From NCBI GenBank assembly GCA_018267275.1, contig JAFDYV010000002.1, forward strand, positions 186,001 through 250,000: a stretch of 64,000 bases of DNA. The letters are read 5' to 3'. Shown here one piece after another: positions 7,093 to 15,116 of this stretch. Numbering within the stretch: position 1 is the stretch's first letter; every line of letters begins with the position of its first letter. The position numbers were made by a program, and so were the translations under genes. The stretch is from Bacteroidota bacterium (GTDB lineage Bacteria; Bacteroidota; Bacteroidia; Cytophagales; Cyclobacteriaceae). Below the pieces are notes generated by a model. That model was not told the origin of the DNA and did not search any database. It saw only the letters and a program-made list of their open reading frames with translations.

Positions 7093-7425
7093 ATGTTAGA
7101 TTCATTGATTTCACCCGGTTTGTGGGTTTGCTACGTGCTTATCGGCCTTGCCTTAGTGGCATCGGTGGGTATGCCGTTGGTAAATGCCATCAAGCACCCG
7201 GCCGACTTGTTGAAATCCGTTATTGGCATCATCGCGATTGTGGTATTGTTTGGCGTGGCATATGCCTTGTCTGACGACACCGTATCTGCGCGTTATGCTG
7301 CCATGGGCGGAGATGCACTCGGCTCGAAGCTAATTGGCGCAGGCTTGATCACGTTCTATGTAGCGTTGTTCATTGCCGCCATTTTAGCAATCGTTTCGTT
7401 GGTAAGAGATATTATCAATAACTAA
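7093..7425 (+). CDS. Small three-helix membrane protein of the ExbB/ExbD operon
   Basis: A 110-aa protein with three hydrophobic segments (about 10-32, 41-59, 82-106) and a short polar stretch between the second and third (DDTVSARYAAMGGDALGS). I recognise no named domain. It sits 7 bp after exbB and 16 bp before the first exbD. By genomic context it is likely an accessory of the proton-channel complex, found in the same place in other Bacteroidota. There are no catalytic motifs. Its role, for example as a scaffold or assembly factor, is inference only. Confidence 0.8.
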   Translation: MLDSLISPGLWVCYVLIGLALVASVGMPLVNAIKHPADLLKSVIGIIAIVVLFGVAYALSDDTVSARYAAMGGDALGSKLIGAGLITFYVALFIAAILAIVSLVRDIINN

Positions 7426-7441
7426 AAAGAAAGAGAGTTAA

Positions 7442-8002
7442 ATGGCACGTGCAACGCCCGAAATTCCAAACGCCTCAATGGCCGATATCGCGTTCTTGTT
7501 GTTGACCTTCTTTTTGGTGACTACAACAATCAACAACGATAAAGGGTTGAGCATTGGTTTACCTCCGCCTCCTGATCCTAACCAAGAGCAGGAAGTAAAG
7601 ATGCAGGAGAAGAATATTTTTAAGATTCAGGTTAACTCGTCAGACAACTTGCTGGTAGAAGGCGAACCGATGTCGGATGTCAGTGGCTTGAAGGAGATGA
7701 TCAAAAAGTTTATCACCAACAAAGGTGTAGACCCAGCCAGCTCCGAAAGCCCCGAGAAAGCAGTTATCTCTTTCAAGACCGACCGTGGTACAAGCCACAA
7801 GCGGTTTGTTGAGATTCTGGACATCTGCCAAGGTGCGTACTACGACATCTATGCCGAACAGGCGGGTGTTACCAACAAAGAGTTTCGCGAGGCGGCATCG
7901 AGAATCGGTCAGGACCCGGAAGCAAAGGCTATTTATGAAAAGGGCCGCGCAGGGTATCCGATGCAGATTTCGATTGCAGAACCAACTAAAGTGGGGAATT
8001 AA
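7442..8002 (+). CDS. exbD: Biopolymer transporter ExbD (first copy)
   Basis: ExbD/TolR-type subunit with a short cytoplasmic N-terminus, one membrane helix holding the proton-carrying Asp15 ([19 protein letters not shown]), and a periplasmic domain. At 186 aa it is longer than the usual 140 aa. The periplasmic part begins with a proline-rich stretch ([13 protein letters not shown]) and ends with an extra C-terminal segment after [19 protein letters not shown]. It is followed 11 bp later by a second, different ExbD. Bacteroidota often pair two ExbD paralogues with one ExbB, so a mixed complex is likely. Confidence 0.92.
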   Translation: MARATPEIPNASMADIAFLLLTFFLVTTTINNDKGLSIGLPPPPDPNQEQEVKMQEKNIFKIQVNSSDNLLVEGEPMSDVSGLKEMIKKFITNKGVDPASSESPEKAVISFKTDRGTSHKRFVEILDICQGAYYDIYAEQAGVTNKEFREAASRIGQDPEAKAIYEKGRAGYPMQISIAEPTKVGN

Positions 8003-8013
8003 ATTATCGCATT

Positions 8014-8481
8014 ATGTCGAAGTTTAAAAAGAAAGCGGAAGTAAAGCAGGAAATTCCAACCTCGTCAATGCCCGATGTGGTGTTCATGTTGTTGTTTTTC
8101 TTCATGGTAACTACCGAAATGCGTGAAACTACGATTCACGTAAAGCAACAGATCCCCAAGGCTTCTCAATTGCGAAAACTGGAACGCAAAACGTTGGTAG
8201 CAAGCTTGTATATAGGCGAGCCAACCAAAGCGGAAGATGGTAAAGACGCTAAGATTCAAGCCAATGATGTATTCATCGACACCAAGGAGATCATCAAGTG
8301 GGTGAATGAAGAAAAATCTAAGCTTGAAGAAGTGGAACGCGAGCAAATCACTATCGCCCTAAAGGTTGACAGTGAATCAAAACGCGGAATTATTGCTGAC
8401 GTAGAAACAGAATTGCGCAAGGGCAATGCCCGCAAGATTTTGTACACTGCGCTCGACAATTCAAAAGTTACAAAGAACTAA
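8014..8481 (+). CDS. exbD: Biopolymer transporter ExbD (second copy)
   Basis: Second ExbD/TolR subunit, 155 aa. A basic N-terminus (SKFKKKAEVKQE) precedes the single membrane helix with Asp21 (SSMPDVVFMLLFFFMVTT). The periplasmic domain contains VFIDTKEIIKWVNEEKSK and the C-terminal RKILYTALDNSK helix. It differs clearly from the first copy in the periplasmic half, so the two are not interchangeable duplicates. It is the last gene of the operon and is followed by a strong intrinsic terminator. Confidence 0.92.
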   Translation: MSKFKKKAEVKQEIPTSSMPDVVFMLLFFFMVTTEMRETTIHVKQQIPKASQLRKLERKTLVASLYIGEPTKAEDGKDAKIQANDVFIDTKEIIKWVNEEKSKLEEVEREQITIALKVDSESKRGIIADVETELRKGNARKILYTALDNSKVTKN

Positions 8482-8500
8482 TTTTTCAAGGTTTCTTATA

Positions 8501-8534
8501 CAAAAGCCCCGAGCAATCGGGGCTTTTGTTTTTT
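8501..8534 (+). terminator. Intrinsic terminator of the exbB-exbD operon
   Basis: Stem of at least 10 bp (AAAAGCCCCGA / TCGGGGCTTTT) with a GCAA tetraloop followed by a run of T. The region up to the next gene at 8654 shows no other clear element. Confidence 0.92.
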
Positions 8535-8653
8535 ATAGCAAGGCGGAGAATGAAACAGTCCTGGAGCAACCAGCTTTGTCAACGAAGTATATCCTTGCCT
8601 TTGAAATAGAATATCATTTCACTGAGTTTTGATTATATTGACTTGTATTTTAC

Positions 8654-9943
8654 ATGATCGAAAAGAACAATCCAAAAATCATACGCGGCTGGTGCCTATA
8701 CGATTGGGCCAACTCAGTTTACTCGCTGGTGATTACTTCAGCTATTTTTCCTGTGTACTATCAGGCCGTAGCCAAGGGTGCCGATGGCAGCGATGATGTT
8801 TCATTTTTGTGGTGGGAAAAAATTCCAAACTCGGCACTTTATTCTTACGCGTTATCCTTTTCTTTTTTGTTGGTAACGCCACTATTGCCATTGCTATCGG
8901 GTGTGGCAGATTATGCTGGCCGAAAAAAAATTTTTATGCGGATGTTCTGCTTTATTGGGGGGTTGGCTTGTATCGGCATGTTCTTTTTCGAAAAATCGAA
9001 CTTGGGGTGGGGTATTGCCTGCATCGTTTCTGCCAGCATTGGCTACTCTGGCAGCTTGGTATTTTATGATGCTTTTTTGCCTGAGATTGCTACTGAAGAC
9101 CAATTCGATCGAATCAGCGCGAAGGGATACTCATGGGGCTATTATGGCGGTGTCGTTTTGCTGGTGCTATGTTTGGGTTTGATACAGTTGCACGGTGTGC
9201 TGGGTGTTGCAGAAGGAACCATGGTGCGGTTATCATTTTTGTTGGTAGGCGTGTGGTGGATCGGGTTTGCGCAAATCACGTTTGCTGTGCTTCCCGAAGA
9301 AGTGCGAAAGGCAAAAGCAACCTTGGCAAAAGGGTACGAAGAGTTGATGAACGTCTGGAAGAGTTTTTCGCACAATCCTGATCTAAAAAAATATGTGCTC
9401 GCCTACTTTTTCTTTAACATGGGCGTACAAACCGTCATGTACATGGCAGCCACCTTCGGTGCTAAAGAGCTAAAGCTACCGGACACAAAGTTGATCCTCA
9501 CCATCTTGGTGATTCAATTGGTAGCGGCCTTGGGTGCCCATGGTTTTGCACGACTCTCTGGTAGCTTGGGAAACAAAAACGTGCTTATCATCATGATTGT
9601 GTTTTGGGTGTTTATCTGTTTTGGTGCGTACATGGTTCAATCAGAATACCAGTTTTATGCGCTTGCATTTGCAGTAGGTATCGTAATGGGCGGAATTCAG
9701 TCATTATCAAGGGCAACCTACTCTAAGTTGATTCCACAGAATTCAATCGATAATGCTTCTTACTTTTCCTTTTTCGATGTCACCTTTAACCTGTCTATTG
9801 TGGTGGGCACCTTTAGTTATGGATTTATCGAGCACGTGACGGGTAGCATGCGGAATAGCACGCTTGCCATTGCAACATTTTTTGTGATAGGACTGTTGGT
9901 GTTAACACAGGTTCGGGCACAATCGATTGTAAAAAAAGCATGA
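8654..9943 (+). CDS. MFS transporter, UMF1 (Atg22-like) family
   Basis: Inner-membrane permease with about 12 hydrophobic helices over 429 aa. The N-terminal signature RGWCLYDWANSVYSLVITSAIFPVYY is typical of the UMF1 family, related to eukaryotic vacuolar amino-acid exporter Atg22. It also has the MFS loop between TM2 and TM3 (SGVADYAGRKKIFM). A long central loop (PEEVRKAKATLAKGYEELMNVW) separates the two six-helix halves. The substrate of bacterial members is not established. The gene ends inside the start of a LolD-like ATPase (4-bp overlap), so it belongs to the same transcript as the ABC system, although a functional tie is uncertain. Confidence 0.88.
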   Translation: MIEKNNPKIIRGWCLYDWANSVYSLVITSAIFPVYYQAVAKGADGSDDVSFLWWEKIPNSALYSYALSFSFLLVTPLLPLLSGVADYAGRKKIFMRMFCFIGGLACIGMFFFEKSNLGWGIACIVSASIGYSGSLVFYDAFLPEIATEDQFDRISAKGYSWGYYGGVVLLVLCLGLIQLHGVLGVAEGTMVRLSFLLVGVWWIGFAQITFAVLPEEVRKAKATLAKGYEELMNVWKSFSHNPDLKKYVLAYFFFNMGVQTVMYMAATFGAKELKLPDTKLILTILVIQLVAALGAHGFARLSGSLGNKNVLIIMIVFWVFICFGAYMVQSEYQFYALAFAVGIVMGGIQSLSRATYSKLIPQNSIDNASYFSFFDVTFNLSIVVGTFSYGFIEHVTGSMRNSTLAIATFFVIGLLVLTQVRAQSIVKKA

Positions 9944-10581
9944 TCAAGACCAGTAATGTAAGCTACGCCTATAAGACCGGCTCGTCACTCCAACTTCCGG
10001 ATGTGGAGGTGCGCGCGGGGGAGCCATGCCTGTTATTGGGTGATTCAGGCAGTGGCAAAACCACATTGTTACACCTGATGGGGGGACTGTTGCGTATGCA
10101 GCAAGGCAGTATTTTTATTGCCGGCACAGATATTTCGCGACTCAACGAGGCACAGTTAGATCATTTTCGCGCCAAGCATTTGGGCTTTGTTTTTCAACGC
10201 AATCACCTGATCGGTGCTTTGACCGTAGCTCAGAACATCGCCATGGCGCCATATTTGGCAGGAAGCAAGATCGAGCAGGCGCGCATAGTCGAAGTGTTGG
10301 AGGAGTTGCAACTCAAGGAGAAACGAAACGCCCGAATTTCTGAGCTGAGCCTCGGGCAAGCACAACGCGTTGCTATTGCGCGGGCGGTGATCAACAAACC
10401 CGCGTTGATTTTAGCAGACGAGCCCACTTCTTCCCTCGATGATACCAACTGCATGCGCGCGATTCAATTGCTTTTGCAGGTGGCCGAGCATCATCAAGCG
10501 GCACTGCTGGTGGCAACGCACGATCAACGTCTTAAGAATGTGATCAAACAACAAATTCAACTCAAAGCTCAAAATCAATAA
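9940..10581 (+). CDS. ABC transporter ATPase, LolD/MacB-like
   Basis: ATP-hydrolysing subunit of a type VII (LolCDE/MacB/FtsE class) ABC system. Walker A is GDSGSGKTT at about 34-42, the Q-loop FVFQRN is near 84-88, the signature is LSLGQ (136-140), Walker B is LILADEP with D160/E161, and the switch His is in THD. At 213 aa it is a minimal ATPase. It is followed 2 bp later by an FtsX-like permease and then by a DUF3299-like protein. The ATPase-permease-DUF3299 order matches the Zur-regulated PA4064-PA4066 group of Pseudomonas aeruginosa, which suggests a metal-homeostasis role rather than lipoprotein sorting. This is inference from synteny. Confidence 0.9.
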   Translation: MIKTSNVSYAYKTGSSLQLPDVEVRAGEPCLLLGDSGSGKTTLLHLMGGLLRMQQGSIFIAGTDISRLNEAQLDHFRAKHLGFVFQRNHLIGALTVAQNIAMAPYLAGSKIEQARIVEVLEELQLKEKRNARISELSLGQAQRVAIARAVINKPALILADEPTSSLDDTNCMRAIQLLLQVAEHHQAALLVATHDQRLKNVIKQQIQLKAQNQ

Positions 10582-10583
10582 CC

Positions 10584-11813
10584 ATGAATTTGTTTGTATT
10601 GGTTTGGAGTTATTTAAGAAGCAAGCCGCTGAATACGCTCCTGAATATTCTCTTGGTTGGTTTGGGTATTGGCGTGATCACTGTGTTGATTTTGTTCAAG
10701 AACCAGTTGGGCGAAAAAATTGGGAACACATCCAAGGGTGTTGACTTGGTAGTTGGTGCTAAAGGCAGCCCCTTGCAATTAATACTTTGCAATCTGTTTC
10801 ATATCGATTTTCCCACAGGCAATATCAAACTGGTAGATGCTGAAAAGCTGGCGAACCATCGCCTGGTGAAAAATGCCATCCCTCTGGCGCTAGGTGATAG
10901 CTACCAAAACTACCGGATTGTAGGAACTACCTCGGCATATACTGCCATCTATAGTGCGCAGCTTGGCGAGGGTAAGTGGTGGACAAGTGATTTGGAAGTG
11001 ACCGTTGGTGCAGCAGTTGCTGACGCGTTGAGATTGAAATTGGGTGCTCATTTTGCGAGTTCGCATGGCCTCTCAAAAGAAGGGCATGCTCATGAAGAAG
11101 CCGAATACAAAGTTGTAGGCATATTGAAGCCAACGGGTTCGGTAATCGATAACCTAATTCTAACAAATGTTTCAAGCGTTTGGAAAGTGCATGAAGAATC
11201 GCGCGACAGCGTGGTAATGGCTAGTCGTTTTTCCAACCTTCTTCAAGCCAATGTCGCGAATGACAGCACCCGTGAAATCACCTCGTTACTGATCAAGTAC
11301 AAAAACCCCATGGCTGCTATTCAGTTGCCGCGCATGATTAACTCACAAACTAATATGCAGGCGGCATCGCCCGCATTTGAAACTGCTCGCCTGTACTCCA
11401 TTATGGGAGTGGGCACGGATGTGCTAATGGGTTTTGCTTACGTTCTCATTTTTATTTCCGGGCTGAGCATTTTTATTGCACTGTACAATTCACTTAAAGA
11501 GAGACAATATGATTTGGCCATTATGCGTAGCATGGGTGCAAGCCGTGCAAAGCTGGTGTGGAGCGTGATAATGGAAGGAATGACCTTAACGTTATTTGGC
11601 GCCTTGTTGGGTTTAGCATTGGGCCATCTGGTGCTGTGGATTTTTACAACCTGGATACCCGAGGGTGCCAAAGGCGGATTTACAGGTGCTGTGTGGTATG
11701 CCGAAGAACTACTAGTTTTGTTGGGGAGTTTGTTGTTGGGAGTGCTTTGCTCTTTGTTACCGGCCTGGCGCGCCTATCGCACCGATATACATCAGGTGCT
11801 GGCGGGCGGTTGA
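10584..11813 (+). CDS. FtsX/MacB-like ABC permease with His-rich loop
   Basis: Membrane subunit of the ABC system: one N-terminal helix (about 17-37), a large extracytoplasmic domain (about 40-275) and three C-terminal helices with the FtsX pattern (GLSIFIALYNSLKERQYDLAIMRSMGAS). The periplasmic domain contains a histidine-rich patch, SSHGLSKEGHAHEE (about 157-172), suitable for metal binding. At 409 aa it is the normal size for a single permease, which would dimerise. Members of this fold do not usually pump small solutes but act mechanically on periplasmic or outer-membrane partners. Together with the DUF3299-like neighbour this supports a metal-linked envelope function, not yet demonstrated. 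Confidence 0.88.
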   Translation: MNLFVLVWSYLRSKPLNTLLNILLVGLGIGVITVLILFKNQLGEKIGNTSKGVDLVVGAKGSPLQLILCNLFHIDFPTGNIKLVDAEKLANHRLVKNAIPLALGDSYQNYRIVGTTSAYTAIYSAQLGEGKWWTSDLEVTVGAAVADALRLKLGAHFASSHGLSKEGHAHEEAEYKVVGILKPTGSVIDNLILTNVSSVWKVHEESRDSVVMASRFSNLLQANVANDSTREITSLLIKYKNPMAAIQLPRMINSQTNMQAASPAFETARLYSIMGVGTDVLMGFAYVLIFISGLSIFIALYNSLKERQYDLAIMRSMGASRAKLVWSVIMEGMTLTLFGALLGLALGHLVLWIFTTWIPEGAKGGFTGAVWYAEELLVLLGSLLLGVLCSLLPAWRAYRTDIHQVLAGG

Positions 11814-11823
11814 TTGAAAATGA

Positions 11824-12285
11824 ATGAAATTTAGAAACACAGTTATGTTGAAAAGATTGTTAATGTTAACCTTGCTCATTAGCCTCGCTTCGTGGGGCTA
11901 TGGACAAACCGAGGGTTGGAGTTTGTTTGCAAAGACAAAGTTTGAAACGAAGTACAACGAAAAAGCGGCTGAGTATTTCCTTACGCCTAATTTTCCGGCT
12001 GAACTAAAGTCAATGGTGGGGAAGGAGATTGATTTAGAAGGGTATTACTTGCCCATTGATGTGGCTGGCAACGCTTACATTGTGATTTCTAAATTTCCTT
12101 ATAGCCAATGTTTTTTTTGTGGCGGTGCTGGGCCCGAAACGATTGCCGAGGTTACATTCAAAACAAAGCCTGAAAAGTTTGAAGCGGATCAGTTTATCCG
12201 AGTGAAAGGGAAGCTCAAGCTAAACGAATCGGATGTGGACCATGTGAATTTTATTTTGGTGGATGCGATTCTAGTCAAGAAATGA
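11824..12285 (+). CDS. DUF3299-like secreted protein
   Basis: A 153-aa exported protein. The first Met may be at residue 1 or at the internal Met9 (MLKRLLMLTLLISLASWGYGQ), which gives a cleaner signal peptide cut after GYG. The mature part shows an OB-like pattern: MVGKEIDLEGYYLPID, then a Cys pair CFFCGG (C96, C99) and ADQFIRVKGKLKLNESDVDHVNF. DUF3299 proteins have the same layout (G-x-x-v-x-l-x-G-y-x-x-P-l-d) and occur beside LolD-like and FtsX-like genes in Zur-regulated proteobacterial clusters. The Cys pair could bind a metal or form a disulfide. It overlaps the next gene by 4 bp. Confidence 0.72.
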   Translation: MKFRNTVMLKRLLMLTLLISLASWGYGQTEGWSLFAKTKFETKYNEKAAEYFLTPNFPAELKSMVGKEIDLEGYYLPIDVAGNAYIVISKFPYSQCFFCGGAGPETIAEVTFKTKPEKFEADQFIRVKGKLKLNESDVDHVNFILVDAILVKK

Positions 12286-12707
12286 AGAGACTACTTTTGA
12301 TATTGTTCCTTGGTTTCAATTCTATTGTGCATGGGCAGACGGCAAGTTTTGAATCTGAATCACAATTTGTATTGAAATATTTGAGTCGCTATGAAAACCT
12401 TTCATATAGTCTTGTTCGCGGAAGAGTGTTCAGACACGGCAAAGTAGTTAAAGCTCAAATGGTAAATGACTCTTCTAAACAACAACCAATTGTACTTGTC
12501 CACCGAGTTTTTAACCGAGCAAGTTTACTGGAGGAGTTGCGTTACAAAGCAGGTCACCTGCGCATCACCGTAGTCAAAAGAGACGGTAAGTTGTTAACTG
12601 TAAAAATAAAGGACAATTGGGATCGGAAAAGGCCAACTTATTTCTTGATGGTAGACAAATACGTCAAGACAAGAAAAGGTACGTTTTTTAACAAGTCTAC
12701 CGAATAG
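12282..12707 (+). CDS. Secreted protein of unknown function
   Basis: A 141-aa protein with a clear signal peptide (MKRLLLILFLGFNSIVHGQ). The mature part is basic and looks all-beta (SYSLVRGRVFRHGKVVKAQ, HLRITVVKRDGKLLTVKIKD). I do not recognise a family. Its ATG lies in the stop of the DUF3299-like gene, so it is the last member of that operon. Its 3' end overlaps the convergent TonB-receptor gene by 11 bp, so the two transcripts run into each other with no terminator between them. Confidence 0.72.
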   Translation: MKRLLLILFLGFNSIVHGQTASFESESQFVLKYLSRYENLSYSLVRGRVFRHGKVVKAQMVNDSSKQQPIVLVHRVFNRASLLEELRYKAGHLRITVVKRDGKLLTVKIKDNWDRKRPTYFLMVDKYVKTRKGTFFNKSTE

Positions 12708-14925
12708 TCCACCGCACACCCATCATTCCTCTTAATCCCTGCATGGGTGCATAGTTGTAGCTCGCATCGAATGAGTAACCATTGGGGTTATCTACCCCTA
12801 CGTTCTTGTCGAATGGATCAAACGGCCTGAGCAATGGATTTTCGGGTAAGAAATTCAGCAGGTTTTTTACACCGGCATATATTTCCAAATTTTTATTGAT
12901 TGGCTTCGTCACCTGCATATTCATGATAGTGAACCATGGCGAAGTTGCCGACCGGAAGTCGTTGGGCACCACCGGCAAATGCATGGGGCCATACGTGCGG
13001 CCCGTGAGATCAAAAGCCCAACCGGACTTTGGCAATGCATAACTAATAGCAAAAGTGCCCGAAAACGCTGGGGCATGCAATTGCGGGATTTTCTCACCAC
13101 TTTCATTCTTCAAAAATACATCCATCCACGTGGCACCTGTAATCACCTTGAGGCCATTTGTAAAAGCCACATCTGCGTTCAATGTGAGTCCTTGTGATAG
13201 CGCATACCCTTTCAAGTTATCGTAAATGATTTTGTTGGGGTCACTCAGAAAATCGCCTACAATTTTGTTGGTGAAATAGGTGTAGAATAGGCTGCCATCT
13301 ATATTCACGTAGCCACTTTGAAACGCGATGTTCTTGGCATAGTTTAAGTTCACGTTCCACGAGCGCTCAGGTAGCAAATCATTTTTTACTTCCACTTGCC
13401 GAAAACCAGACAGTGCAGCATGCTCTTCTGTAAATAAGTTAACGACCCGGTAGCCACTGCCGCTTGTCAGGCGGATCGTGTTCAATGAGTTGGGTGAAAA
13501 TTTCAAGCTGAGCCTTGGTGTCACAATCGAGCCGTGTAGGTTGTGTTGGTCATAACGCACACCGGCAAGTGTGGTAAAGCGTTGCGACCATTTGATTTCA
13601 TCCTGCACAAAGATACCCGGCAACAGTGTTACGGCAGGATGGTTTTCTCCATTTGGACGTGCCGTGCCAGCGGTGTTGTCATCGTAATAGGTAAACCTAA
13701 AAGGAGTACCGCTTAGAAGATCGTGTTTCCCCAATTTCTTTGACCACCGCAATTGTGCGAATGACGTGTGCTGATCGCCAACGAAATAGGTTTGGCCATA
13801 ATATGAATCTTGAAAGTGATGGTTGTAAGAAAAGTCGAACTGCAGGTCTTCTTTCGTATTGAACTGATACGTGCCGATCAACTCACCTCGTCTGGTCAGT
13901 ATGGACTCGCCATAATACACATCGGAGCCGCGGTATTTTTCCGTCCATTGCAGTTCGCCACCCCAGCGGTTTTCATATATGTACCTTGCAGCGATTGAAA
14001 AGCGTTTGCCTGACGCTCTGTGAAAATTCCATTTGTTAAACAGCGAGACACGGTTTTGCAGCGTAACATCGGTGAAGTTGTCATTGTTTACATCCCATTT
14101 TTGATCGAAGTTGAAATAATTGATCCCCAGCATCGCAGATGATTTCTTCACGCGAAAGGCGGTAGATACATCTGTATTGTATTCTCCCATCGAAGTGCCA
14201 AAAACATCCAGTTTCAATTTGGGTGCTGTGCTTGGATCTTGTGTGATGATGTTAATGACACCCGCTACAGCCTCAGATCCATACAACGTGGAGCCAGGCC
14301 CTTTCACTACTTCAATACGCTTTACCAGACTGTTGGGTATACCGAACAGGCCGTACACGGTTGCCAAACTGCTCACGATGGGCATACCATCGATCAAAAT
14401 CATCGTGTAGGGGCCTTCCAACCCGTTGATGTGGATGTCGCCCGTGTTGCACACGTTGCAGTTAATTTGCGGCTGCACACCATTCACCATGTTGAGCGAT
14501 TCAAATATGCTGGGCGTGGGATTTTTTGTGAAAAGGGCGGGTGAGTAAACTTCCACCGGTATTGACGAATTCATTTTGGTAACCTCTTTCATGGTACCTG
14601 TAATCACCACTTCTTCTAACTGCTTGGCATCTTCGTCAAGCGCCACCGAAATGGTGTTGTTTCCTGCTACTAAGATCACATCAATGCTACGCGGTACGTA
14701 GCCAATAGAAGACACTTTCAGGGTTACCTTACCCAATGGCAGGTTGGCTAAAGTGAATCGTCCTTCTGCGTTGGTGGTGGTGCCGATTGACGTCTGTAGC
14801 ACTTGTATATTGGCAAATTCGACCGGTTGGTTTTGGTGGGTTACACTACCCGAGAGGCTTGCAGTTTGTGCCCAGCCTGTTAAGCTGTCAAATAATAAAA
14901 CCGCAAAAATCAGCCGCAAACACAT
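12697..14925 (-). CDS. TonB-dependent receptor with carboxypeptidase-like N-terminal domain
   Basis: Outer-membrane beta-barrel importer. A signal peptide (cut near WAQ) precedes a carboxypeptidase regulatory-like domain (about 21-105, SLSGSVTHQNQPVEFANIQV...), a short TonB-box-like stretch (LEEVVITGTMKEV) and the plug. The plug contains an unusual Cys pair, INCNVCNTGDIHI, then GPYTMILIDGMPIVSSL and the YGSEAVAGVINIIT motif; the barrel follows to the terminal MGVRWTIR. Total 742 aa, complete. The two plug cysteines recur in a subgroup of Bacteroidota receptors near metal genes. A perfect palindrome overlaps its promoter, pointing to metalloregulator control. The substrate (metal ion or siderophore-like complex) is inference. 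Confidence 0.92.
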   Translation of the reverse strand: MCLRLIFAVLLFDSLTGWAQTASLSGSVTHQNQPVEFANIQVLQTSIGTTTNAEGRFTLANLPLGKVTLKVSSIGYVPRSIDVILVAGNNTISVALDEDAKQLEEVVITGTMKEVTKMNSSIPVEVYSPALFTKNPTPSIFESLNMVNGVQPQINCNVCNTGDIHINGLEGPYTMILIDGMPIVSSLATVYGLFGIPNSLVKRIEVVKGPGSTLYGSEAVAGVINIITQDPSTAPKLKLDVFGTSMGEYNTDVSTAFRVKKSSAMLGINYFNFDQKWDVNNDNFTDVTLQNRVSLFNKWNFHRASGKRFSIAARYIYENRWGGELQWTEKYRGSDVYYGESILTRRGELIGTYQFNTKEDLQFDFSYNHHFQDSYYGQTYFVGDQHTSFAQLRWSKKLGKHDLLSGTPFRFTYYDDNTAGTARPNGENHPAVTLLPGIFVQDEIKWSQRFTTLAGVRYDQHNLHGSIVTPRLSLKFSPNSLNTIRLTSGSGYRVVNLFTEEHAALSGFRQVEVKNDLLPERSWNVNLNYAKNIAFQSGYVNIDGSLFYTYFTNKIVGDFLSDPNKIIYDNLKGYALSQGLTLNADVAFTNGLKVITGATWMDVFLKNESGEKIPQLHAPAFSGTFAISYALPKSGWAFDLTGRTYGPMHLPVVPNDFRSATSPWFTIMNMQVTKPINKNLEIYAGVKNLLNFLPENPLLRPFDPFDKNVGVDNPNGYSFDASYNYAPMQGLRGMMGVRWTIR

Positions 14926-14944
14926 CTTCTTCAGTTTAGACTAG

Positions 14945-14952
14945 CAAATTTA
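14945..14952 (-). promoter_or_regulatory. -7 box of the TonB-receptor gene
   Basis: TAAATTTG on the minus strand, 20 nt before the ATG, matching TAnnTTTG. No TTG is present at the normal distance; that position is taken by the edge of the 22-bp palindrome. Confidence 0.55.
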
Positions 14953-14975
14953 ATTAATTCGTTTAATAAAAAATA

Positions 14976-14997
14976 AAATTTAGATTAATCTAAATTT
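14976..14997. promoter_or_regulatory. Perfect 22-bp palindromic operator-like site
   Basis: The half-site is AAATTTAGATT followed directly by its exact reverse complement. It lies 23 bp upstream of the -7 box of the TonB receptor, over the -33 position. The size and TTAG...CTAA character resemble DtxR/MntR/IdeR-family operators. No such regulator gene is in the window. Confidence 0.65.
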
Positions 14998-15116
14998 ATT
15001 TGCCAATGATTCGCTGATTAACAGACTGCAACGCGCAAAATATTTGAAAAGCTTTCTGTGAGTGTGTTCACCTACAGGAGCATATTCGAACAAAAAATCT
15101 GCGAATCTGTGGCTAG

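Noticed and set aside
12697-12707. Frameshift or truncation of the TonB receptor or the small secreted protein at their overlap
   Set aside because: Both frames end normally; the receptor ends in the usual aromatic-basic barrel terminus. It is a short convergent overlap.
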